Source of the DNA: Thermoplasmata archaeon
Lineage (GTDB): Archaea; Thermoplasmatota; Thermoplasmata; Thermoplasmatales; GCA-001856825
Assembly (NCBI GenBank): GCA_021797915.1
Contig: JAJZYT010000004.1
Coordinates: forward strand, 1-64,000
Reading direction: 5' to 3'
Length of the DNA: 64,000 nucleotides
The position numbers and the translations under genes are program-made. Each line of letters starts with the position of its first letter. Positions within the stretch are counted from its first letter, which is position 1. Positions 37,438 through 44,675 of the stretch are shown here, in pieces. The notes under the pieces were generated by a model. The model was not told where the DNA came from, ran no database searches, and saw nothing but the letters and a program-made list of their open reading frames with translations.

Positions 37438-39483
37438 GTGAGGAAATTGAAGAGCCCCTCTAGAGAGATCTCAGTAATTGTTCTAGTCGTCTTGATTACC
37501 TCTTCAACAGTTGCAGTTGCTACTGACATCTCAACACCCAACAACAACTCTCCCCATCTGCACTCACCCAAAGTAACCATTCCAAAACTCGAATCAAATC
37601 ATAAAAGCTCCCAAGTCAATCCTTACCTCAGCTATATTAACGAGCCTGCTCCAATGGGTATTGCTGATTATGGGTTAGGATTGAACCGAGTCCCTTACAA
37701 TTACTCTTCGGAATCGTTCCTCGGGGTGATAGATATAAACTCCTTAAAAACATACAACTCTTCACTTTCCGTTCTCGGTAACGTGACTTTCCAACTCAAT
37801 CTAAACATGGTATTTTCCTACGAAGGAAAGAGTTACGTTTATTGGGTTCAAGATGTCTTATACCTCAACACTTCGAATAATGAGGCATCTTTCCTAGATA
37901 ATATCTGGAACCTTTCAAGCTCAAATGCAAATATGTTCAACTCCACCGTCCTTGGAAACGGTACCGTGTCAAGTGTTGGAAACTCCAATTTTTACTTCGA
38001 TTTTGCATCAAACTCTTCCAGCGGCAATAATATTTCTCTGAAGTACCCTGCCACGATCTACCTAAAAATGAACGCGACCGTAAGTTCGCTCGGAATTCCT
38101 GAAGTCGTGTTTCTTTACAATGACGGTTACGGATGGAATGCATATGATAAAGTGATTTTTCACTTTGTGACAAAGTCAGGTGCAGCCCCTTATTTTTACG
38201 TTGATGGAGCAGCTTACAACCCATTTGGCACATACTATGATGCAGAACTGGTTATGGGAGGACCCGGAAATGGTAGCCGGACCTCTGACGTCAACTCATC
38301 CCTATACCTGATGCTGGAATACTATAATGGGAACAATTATCAGGCCATACAGAATGCTTATAACTTTGGAAGTGACACCCAAGAGAGCGTCTACAACTTT
38401 AACAGCTCCGGAGTGTACAATACTACTAACGGTCAACTTGCATCAAATATGTCATCCGGGCTCAGCTCTCTAGGATTGATTTACTCTTCAGACGAGCTTT
38501 CTTCACTCATGATAGTATCATCCATAAAAGATGGAGCTCTATTTGTTAATGACACCAACTTAACCGAGTTCTCAGATTACGTTGTTAATGTGACGTTGTT
38601 TCCTGGAACTTATTCAGTAAAGTTGTACGATTATACCACCGGAGTCTACACATATCTTGGAAGCGTCACGCTAAGTGCGGGAAAACAATCCAAAATTTTA
38701 AAAGATGTCTATAGAGTTGAATTCTTGGAAAATGGTCTACCTTCGTCCAGCCAATGGGACCTGAACATCACTGGCATAGCTTCCGTGATAGTAAGGAACC
38801 TTGATTATTACAACCTTTACCTGCCAAATGGGACATATAATTATTCAATCTATTCCTCAGACAAGAACTACCTGAATCGTAATGAATCTGGATCTATGAT
38901 TGTCAACGGCAGCTCTCTCACGATCAAGATCTCCTTTAGTCCTATTCTTTTCAGGATGTCTTTTGTTGAGTCAGGTTTACCGAAAGGTTCAAGCTGGTCA
39001 GTAAACCTCACTGGGGCATACCAGAAGAATTCAACAAATGATACCGTCATTTTTGATGTCACAAATGGCACTTATGATTTCACGATTGCCAATTCTAGCG
39101 GCTATGCTTCTTATCCCTCACAGGGTTCAGTGGATGTTAATGGTAAATCAACTTTGAATTACGTTACCTTCTCTATCATTAATGGATCGATTGTGGGTAG
39201 CATTGTCCCGACTGACGCTTCAATCTATGTAAATGGAGTAACATATAAACCAATTAATGGTCAATACAATATCTCGCTCATACCAGGAAATTATTCCGTA
39301 GAAATATCTGCCCAGGGTTACAAATCTTATACCACCAATGTGACGGTAACTTCCAATAATGCGACGCACATTCCGGTCACAAGCCTCTCTAGGAATTCAA
39401 GTCTCTCATATCCGATTTACCTTATTGTTTTGATTATATTATTTGCTGCAGTGGGAATTAGCATAATTAGATCCAGAAGGTAG
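37438..39483 (+). CDS. Thermopsin-family (A5) secreted acid protease
   Basis: 681 residues. An N-terminal signal segment (about 10-30) is followed by the thermopsin core (about 60-350) with the diagnostic NEPAPMGIADYGLG. Two immunoglobulin-like repeats contain VEFLENGLPSSSQWDLNITG and FVESGLPKGSSWSVNLTG, then comes a PEGA-like module (about 590-650), and a C-terminal membrane anchor ends in RSRR. It is very rich in glycosylation sites. Thermopsins digest protein at low pH outside the cell; here the enzyme seems anchored to the surface. GTG start, with a TATA-like motif 30 bases upstream. Confidence 0.85.
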   Translation: MRKLKSPSREISVIVLVVLITSSTVAVATDISTPNNNSPHLHSPKVTIPKLESNHKSSQVNPYLSYINEPAPMGIADYGLGLNRVPYNYSSESFLGVIDINSLKTYNSSLSVLGNVTFQLNLNMVFSYEGKSYVYWVQDVLYLNTSNNEASFLDNIWNLSSSNANMFNSTVLGNGTVSSVGNSNFYFDFASNSSSGNNISLKYPATIYLKMNATVSSLGIPEVVFLYNDGYGWNAYDKVIFHFVTKSGAAPYFYVDGAAYNPFGTYYDAELVMGGPGNGSRTSDVNSSLYLMLEYYNGNNYQAIQNAYNFGSDTQESVYNFNSSGVYNTTNGQLASNMSSGLSSLGLIYSSDELSSLMIVSSIKDGALFVNDTNLTEFSDYVVNVTLFPGTYSVKLYDYTTGVYTYLGSVTLSAGKQSKILKDVYRVEFLENGLPSSSQWDLNITGIASVIVRNLDYYNLYLPNGTYNYSIYSSDKNYLNRNESGSMIVNGSSLTIKISFSPILFRMSFVESGLPKGSSWSVNLTGAYQKNSTNDTVIFDVTNGTYDFTIANSSGYASYPSQGSVDVNGKSTLNYVTFSIINGSIVGSIVPTDASIYVNGVTYKPINGQYNISLIPGNYSVEISAQGYKSYTTNVTVTSNNATHIPVTSLSRNSSLSYPIYLIVLIILFAAVGISIIRSRR

Positions 39484-39570
39484 GCACGAAATTGAAACAA
39501 GCACGATGGTTGCGAGTATTTTCTCTTTGAGCGATCTCAAGACGGGCTCAGTTTATTTCAGTTTTTAGAA

Positions 39571-39613
39571 GTCAACTACCAACGGCTGAAGCACGTTGGC
39601 TTGCAACTGGGTG
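39571..39613 (-). repeat. Right-end hairpin of TnpB element E3
   Basis: On the minus strand a TTGCAAG box leads into a CCAAC/GTTGG stem with loop containing CTTCAG, ending AGTTGAC at the tnpB stop codon. The left end at 40734-40777 has the same loop CTTCAG but a CCCAC/GTGGG stem, so the arms differ by compensating changes. Confidence 0.5.
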
Positions 39614-40701
39614 GATCGAATGATCAAAAATAGCACCCGCTACAATAGGCTGGTTGATGGCAGCCCTGTTCCTGATGTTGAGGGATGCAATGAAATCTGC
39701 CTCTCCCTCAAGACCACATGAAACGCATCTAAATTGGGATCGTTCAGGCCTGTTCTTCTTGCTTATGGCGTGGCAATTGGGGCATTCCCTGCTGGTGTTG
39801 CGTGGATCCACAACGATGACGGGGATGCCCACCCCTTTTGCCTTGTATTCGATGAACGACCTGAGCTGATAAAAAGACCACGAGTTGTGGATGTACCTGT
39901 TGCCTTTCCTAACGGTTGTCCTCATCCTTATGCCTTCGAGGTTCTCGATGGCAATTGCGGAGGAGGTGCCTTTGGCTTTCTGCACGATCTCCTTAGATAT
40001 TATATGGTTGGTATTCCTGACAAACCTGTTCTCCTTCCCGGAGAGCTTTTGCAGATGGCGTCTGGCGGATTTAGTCCCAACAGACTGCAGTCTGGAACGG
40101 AGATCAGTATGGTGCTCTCTCACATATCTGATATGATCACCAGAGTAGTACTTGCCCGTGGAATCCACCGCAATATTGACGATGCCCATGTCAATGCCTA
40201 TGATGTTTTCCGGATTGATGGAAGGCCCTTCAGGAAACTCAACGGCAACCATGAGGTAGAACAATTTGTTTTTCCTGACGAGATCACACTGACCCCTGAT
40301 CCTTTCAAAAGGTATTTCACCATATTTTCCAATGGTTATTGGCACTCTTATCCTTCCACTGGTAGTACTGATGCTCACCTGATCCATGCCCTTGAAACTC
40401 AGGATCCTCTGATCATATACGATAGAACCCAAATCCATGAACTCGTGGAAAGAGGTCTTATCAACCTTATAGGTTTCAACAACCTTCGCTATGACCCTGA
40501 TGGCAAGCTGTGCCGCCAGTCCGAATTTTTCCCTTATCTCCCTGTACACGATTTCTGGAGGAAAACCTTGTTGTACAGCTTCTTTTCAAACGCTATCCTG
40601 GAGACAAAATTGCAGGCACCGTTGAATTTGATGAAAGTGTCGATCAACGCTTCCCGCTGTTTATCGTCTGGAAGCAGCTTTATCTGGAGAGTCTTAAGCA
40701 C
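39572..40701 (-). pseudogene. tnpB: TnpB, IS200/IS605 family, frameshifted (element E3)
   Basis: Two reading frames together make one TnpB. The first runs from GTG 40701 (VLKTLQIKLLPDDKQREAL) to FEKKLYNKVFLQ. The second continues from VYREIREKFGLAAQLAIRVI to 39572. One base appears to be missing near 40545. The RuvC residues survive: Asp in GIDMGIVNIAV, Glu in AIENLEGI and Asp in EADFIASLNI. The zinc ribbon also survives (CPNCHAISKK, CVSCG). It belongs to a third TnpB lineage, unlike E1 and E2. It is either a recent pseudogene, a sequencing error or, less likely, a frameshifting gene. Confidence 0.85.
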
Positions 40702-40733
40702 AATATTGATACAGCAATTCAATATAAAATGGT

Positions 40734-40777
40734 GTCGCAATTCCTCCCACATCTGAAGAGGTGGGCTTCCTTGCGAC
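40734..40777 (-). repeat. Left-end hairpin of TnpB element E3
   Basis: An inner stem CCCAC/GTGGG (40746-40750 with 40761-40765) is enclosed by perfect 7-base outer arms GTCGCAA and TTGCGAC. It lies 33 bases before the GTG start of the split TnpB. Its minus-strand consensus GCAAG, AAGCCCAC, stem-loop, GAATTGCGA is shared with the E2 left end. Confidence 0.6.
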
Positions 40778-40814
40778 TGGATCACGTGAAAAGTACTCTC
40801 AACTCTGATCAAAG

Positions 40815-41447
40815 GAAGAGATTAAGGTAAGTAAGGGGAGATCATGTACGTTTCTGGGGACGAAGTAGTTCAGTATCTTCTCAATGTGGACCTTCATCAT
40901 CCTTGCAACGTCCTTCATTGCATCTACTGATGAATGGATGACCCTTCTTCCTTGACCTGCCGCTCTTCACTGCACGGTCAAGGATGTTCCATTCCTGCTT
41001 CCAGGGCAGCCTCATGAACTCAGTGAAATTGAATGTATCAATGTTCTGGAGCATCTTTATGGACCTCGTTTCAAACCCCATGGAGAACCCTCTCGTCTTC
41101 TCTGTCCACGGACGGAGTGCCTATATCACGCCATGTTCAGGACAGTATATCCTCGGAGGGGATGCGTGGATGAACGTCATAAAATCCACGCTGTCAAGGT
41201 CCCTTCACACCCTCTCCTTGAGGTGATCGTATACCGTGCACTCCTTCCCGCACACTGGGCAGGTAAGCTTTGATCCCTTTCATGAATTACGTATACCTCC
41301 ACTGTCTTCTTCATTGAGTCAACATCAACCCTCTCTGCCTTCCACGGAGTTTCCAGTTCAAGTAACGTTGAATACAGCTGGCAATCATCAATGAAATAAT
41401 ATGGCTAAATGTTAGATAAAATTACCCACACGAAAGTGGGAAGAACC
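40815..41447 (-). pseudogene. Truncated ISL3-family transposase remnant
   Basis: Minus-strand frames joined across frameshifts read as the N-terminal half of an ISL3-type transposase. The order is LYSTLLELETPWKAERVDVD, then a zinc site LTCPVCGKECTVYDHLKERV, then WRDLDSVDFMTFIHASPPRI, YCPEHGV, PWTEKTRGFSMGFE and PWKQEWNILDRAV. Single-base shifts occur near 41275, near 41150 and near 40935. The C-terminal catalytic half is missing: the remnant stops where TnpB element E3 begins. The outer end carries the terminal repeat starting GGTTCTTCCCAC, typical of ISL3 elements. Confidence 0.7.
41425..41447 (-). repeat. Terminal inverted repeat of the ISL3 remnant (left end)
   Basis: The minus strand begins GGTTCTTCCCAC at 41447, resembling the GGxTCTTC start of ISL3 ends. 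An internal CCCAC/GTGGG hairpin lies at about 41425-41440. The matching right end is not found in the window. Confidence 0.5.
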
Positions 41448-41639
41448 AAATCTTATCGGGCTGATTCAACCATATCTATTTGTGTGAGCAAAAAAAGTTA
41501 ATGTTTTTAAAAGTAGCAATGGAAGGAACGCAAGCAACATTGTGTGCCTGATAAGTGGCCTGAATACTGAATTTGAAAAGTCCAGTAAAAACTACTGGAA
41601 AACGATAAGTAAGATTGTGTTATCTTTGAACGCGTTAAA

Positions 41640-43451
41640 ATGACTGCGGGAGGAAAGCTCAAGAACGTAGACTTTAAGAATTTTATAAATTCAAGCTATC
41701 TTGGTAAATGGGTTATAGTTGGCCTCCTGATTGGGATTGTTGCAGGCATTGGTGCCACCGTCTTTTATTATCTCATTCAATTCTCAACTGATAATTTCCT
41801 TGGAAGGATAACAGGTTTTTACCCTCCTAATCCGACGGGAGAGCTCGCTTCACCCATCTCGATTTCCCCGCATTATTTCCTAATCCCTTTATCCCTAGCA
41901 TTAGGCGGACTGATTGTTGGCCTAATCATCTTTTACTTTGCCCCTGAGGCAGAAGGCCATGGCACGGATGCCGCGATAGATGCCTTCCATAACAGAAATG
42001 GTGTCATTAGGAAGAGAGTTCCAATAGTGAAGATGATAGCCTCTGCCATCACGATCGGATCGGGAGGGAGCGGAGGCCGGGAGGGACCAACGGCTCAGAT
42101 CTCTGCTGGATTCGGCTCTTACGTTGCAACTGCTTTTGGAATGTCAAATAGGGATAGGAGGATAGCGGTTGCAGCTGGAATTGGCGCCGGAATTGGTGCA
42201 ATATTCAGGTCTCCGTTTGCGGGAGCCATACTGAGTGCAGAGATACTATATAGTGGAGGGGATATGGAAGTAGAAGCGCTTACTCCTGCGTTCATAGCAT
42301 CACCAGTTGGCTACGTAATATTTGCTTCCATGACCAACTTCTCTCCTATGTTCAGTTTATCCTCTCCGTATACATTCGATCATCCTTTGAACCTCATACT
42401 TTACGCTGTTCTTGGAATAATATGCGGCTTGGTAGGAAAATTCTACTCGTCATTCTTCTACTGGGTCAAGGGATTTTTCACTAAATTGAAGGTGAAGAAG
42501 TTCCTAAAGCCCATGATTGGAGGTGCAATGGCAGGAGTTATAGCCATGTTCTTTCCCCAGACTGTCGGAATGAGTTATGGATATCTCCAATACCTGATGG
42601 ACGGTAATTTAAAGTCAGCTGAACCAGTCTACTTCGTTGTACCCATCCTGGCGGCACTTATCATAGTTGCGTTTGCAAAGATAGTAGCCACATCCTTCAC
42701 AATTTCTTCTGGTGGGAGTGCTGGTGTATTCGCTCCATCTCTTGTGATTGGTGGATTCGTCGGGGCGGCAACGTGGACTGGAGTTCATATTATCAATCCC
42801 ACTATAGTTCTCTCACCTGCGCCATTCGTACTGGTTGGTATGATGGCGTTATTCGCAGGTGTTGGGAGAACTCCGATTGCAGTAGTACTTATGGTAAGCG
42901 AGATGACCGGTAGTCTTGAGGTGATGATACCCTCAATGGTTGCCGTGGTAATATCGTATTATGTGGTGGGGTATAAATATTCAATTTACAGAAGTCAGGT
43001 AAGAAACAGATCAGAATCCCAGGCACACAGGGGAGAGTATAACATACCTGTTCTGTCGTACCTTACCGCGAGGGACGCAATGGCGACAGACATTCCAACC
43101 ATGGACCCTTCAACACCGGTTTCAAATGCACTGCGACTAATGGAAGACAAAGGAGTAACAGGGATACCAGTAACTGAGAATTCAAAGCTTGTTGGTATAG
43201 TGACAAAATCCGATCTGATTCAAGTGAAATTGATACATCAGGACATGGAGTCGGTCTCACATGTAATGACAAGGAATGTAGTATCTGCTCATGAAGATGA
43301 CACTCTCTTGGAGATCATGAAAAAGCTTTCCGTGAACAATATTTCTCATATCCCCATCGTAACCAAGGATGATAACAAGGTAATCGGTTTGGTTACCTGG
43401 AATGCCATCTTCAAGTCACATCAAGAGTTCAGCTCAAAATTGACATCTTAA
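41640..43451 (+). CDS. ClC-family chloride channel/transporter with CBS domains
   Basis: 603 residues. The ClC core carries the selectivity motifs GSGGSGGREGPTAQ (about 140-153, with the gating glutamate) and SGGSAGVFAPSLVIGG (about 358-373). A cytoplasmic CBS pair (about 480-595) contains VSNALRLMEDKGVTGIPV and LLEIMKKLSVNNISHIPI. The gating Glu suggests a Cl-/H+ exchanger, but this cannot be settled by eye. CBS domains bind adenosine nucleotides in relatives. It is preceded by the IS scar. Confidence 0.92.
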   Translation: MTAGGKLKNVDFKNFINSSYLGKWVIVGLLIGIVAGIGATVFYYLIQFSTDNFLGRITGFYPPNPTGELASPISISPHYFLIPLSLALGGLIVGLIIFYFAPEAEGHGTDAAIDAFHNRNGVIRKRVPIVKMIASAITIGSGGSGGREGPTAQISAGFGSYVATAFGMSNRDRRIAVAAGIGAGIGAIFRSPFAGAILSAEILYSGGDMEVEALTPAFIASPVGYVIFASMTNFSPMFSLSSPYTFDHPLNLILYAVLGIICGLVGKFYSSFFYWVKGFFTKLKVKKFLKPMIGGAMAGVIAMFFPQTVGMSYGYLQYLMDGNLKSAEPVYFVVPILAALIIVAFAKIVATSFTISSGGSAGVFAPSLVIGGFVGAATWTGVHIINPTIVLSPAPFVLVGMMALFAGVGRTPIAVVLMVSEMTGSLEVMIPSMVAVVISYYVVGYKYSIYRSQVRNRSESQAHRGEYNIPVLSYLTARDAMATDIPTMDPSTPVSNALRLMEDKGVTGIPVTENSKLVGIVTKSDLIQVKLIHQDMESVSHVMTRNVVSAHEDDTLLEIMKKLSVNNISHIPIVTKDDNKVIGLVTWNAIFKSHQEFSSKLTS

Positions 43452-43541
43452 TTCAAAGAGACTAGAGACAAAATTATGAGGGCTTGTCCATAACAAACTT
43501 ATCCTACGCCGAAGAAATCTGGAAAAGAATTATGGATAGGA

Positions 43542-43730
43542 GTGATAGTTGTTGAAATGGTGGTTGAGGTCGTGATAGGGATCATCGCAGTGTCTTACAA
43601 TCCATCTCAGAGCGATACCACAACACCGCAGCCTGTGATAGCAACGGTCACTGCCGTTGACCTCAGCATCCAATACACGGGTATCATTAGTGAGTACCTT
43701 GGGACAACATCCAGTTCCTTAACTACTTGA
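43542..43730 (+). CDS. Short membrane-anchored secreted protein or gene fragment
   Basis: 62 codons from GTG 43542. A hydrophobic segment VIVVEMVVEVVIGIIAV is followed by a Thr/Ser-rich stretch and VIATVTAVDLSIQYTGIISEYLG. This looks like the start of secreted Thermoplasmata proteins that normally continue into a beta-sandwich domain, so it is probably a truncated remnant. The frame stays open without a start for about 50 bases upstream (GKELWIG), so the true start is unclear. Confidence 0.35.
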   Translation: MIVVEMVVEVVIGIIAVSYNPSQSDTTTPQPVIATVTAVDLSIQYTGIISEYLGTTSSSLTT

Positions 43731-43827
43731 TTTTCCTCTTTGTATCATTGCTTATTTTGGATTTCCTGTGCCTGTCCAACTCAAATTCGTAGTACAGTTT
43801 CGTCCCTATTTTAAGCTCCTCTTTCAT
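43723..43827 (-). CDS. Tiny hypothetical ORF downstream of tRNA-Tyr
   Basis: A 34-residue, very basic frame: MKEELKIGTKLYYEFELDRH followed by a Lys/Arg-rich tail. The bases GAGGAG lie only inside it, not upstream. It overlaps the previous fragment by eight bases. It could be a tiny protein or a leftover of a lost gene; no family is recognised. Confidence 0.25.
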   Translation of the reverse strand: MKEELKIGTKLYYEFELDRHRKSKISNDTKRKIK

Positions 43828-43867
43828 GACAAGTTATCGCATACGCGGATTCAAACCATCTGGTGAA

Positions 43868-43969
43868 TCCCGGCTGCCGGATTTGAACCAGCGACCTGTG
43901 GATGGCGGCGGTTGCGCCACAGCGCTGTCCCTCTACAGTCCACCGCTCTACCAACTGAGCTAAGCCGGG
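43868..43969 (-). tRNA. tRNA-Tyr (GUA) with a 29-base intron
   Basis: A cloverleaf folds on the minus strand. The acceptor CCCGGCT pairs with AGCCGGG, followed by discriminator A. The D arm is GCTC/GAGC, the anticodon stem GTGGA/TCCAC with loop CTGTAGA (anticodon GTA), and the T arm GCTGG/CCGGC with TTCAAAT. Exons sum to 73 bases. An intron of 29 bases lies after position 37 (about 43904-43932), the canonical archaeal site, and is GC-rich enough to form the splicing bulge-helix-bulge. CCA is not encoded. Confidence 0.93.
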
Positions 43970-44135
43970 TATAGGGTTATCCCTGCAGACAAAAATATTT
44001 TTCCATTGGTGGTTAGGCCAAAAAATTTCAGGCTGACTTCGTAGAAATAAGGTAAACTTAATGAATCTTAAATTTGTAAAGGTTATACATTAGTGCGCTC
44101 CGAGAGCACGAAATCATTAGGAAAATATTAATTAA

Positions 44136-44167
44136 GGCGAAATATATTTATTTGCAGGTGAACACCG
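44136..44167 (+). promoter_or_regulatory. sepF promoter and ribosome-binding site
   Basis: A TATA-like AAATATATTTA lies about 25 bases before the ATG at 44168, and AGGTGA sits six bases before it. A hairpin-like GTGCGCTCCGAGAGCAC lies further upstream at about 44093-44109. Confidence 0.4.
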
Positions 44168-44545
44168 ATGCCAATGACATTCAGAAAAAAGACCGTTATC
44201 AGAACGGACAGACCTCCTAAAGAGCCACGAAAGTTCATAGATCTCAATGAATATCAATACACAGATGAGCCCGGAGCTGGAACGTCTGTTAAGGTAGGAG
44301 AATTAGTAAAATTTGAAGAAGTTCCTCAGTTTTCAGAGATAGTGTTGAACGGGGATTTACTGATACTGGATTACGCTGCCATTCAATCCGATGAACTTCA
44401 GATGAGGCGAATAGTGAGCGAACTGAAGAGAACTGCTGGAGACAATGGAGGAGACGTAGTGGCTCTTGGGAATAGGTACCTCATTGTCACTCCGAGAGGA
44501 ATGAAAATCGATAGAAATAAGGTAAGAGCACCTTCTTCTCTGTAG
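44168..44545 (+). CDS. sepF: Cell division protein SepF
   Basis: 125 residues: a flexible basic/proline-rich N-terminus, then the SepF fold (about 45-118). That region has FEEVPQFSEIVLNGDLLILDYAAI, RRIVSELKRTAGDNGGDVVALG and a final RYLIVTPRGMKI strand. Archaeal SepF binds the FtsZ tail and anchors it to the membrane. The gene is alone and about 17 kb from ftsZ in this window. Confidence 0.9.
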   Translation: MPMTFRKKTVIRTDRPPKEPRKFIDLNEYQYTDEPGAGTSVKVGELVKFEEVPQFSEIVLNGDLLILDYAAIQSDELQMRRIVSELKRTAGDNGGDVVALGNRYLIVTPRGMKIDRNKVRAPSSL

Positions 44546-44578
44546 TTTTTCAATCTTTTACTTAATTTTTTTCAGCTC
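44546..44578 (+). terminator. Oligo-T terminator after sepF
   Basis: Three T-rich runs, the last of seven T residues, directly follow the sepF stop codon. Confidence 0.45.
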
Positions 44579-44675
44579 CCCAACTTAGCTATATTGCTGG
44601 TTGACTCGGCTTATAGCCATTTTTTTTAAAAAAATATGAAGTAAACATTAATAACGATATGAAAATTCGGGGGAG

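Noticed and set aside
39734..40756. 340-codon open frame on the plus strand
   Set aside because: It is the antisense of the split TnpB gene; its length follows from the coding bias of the opposite strand.
43542..43730. Functional small secreted protein
   Set aside because: The sequence stops where homologous secreted proteins would continue into their folded domain, so it is kept only as a low-confidence fragment.
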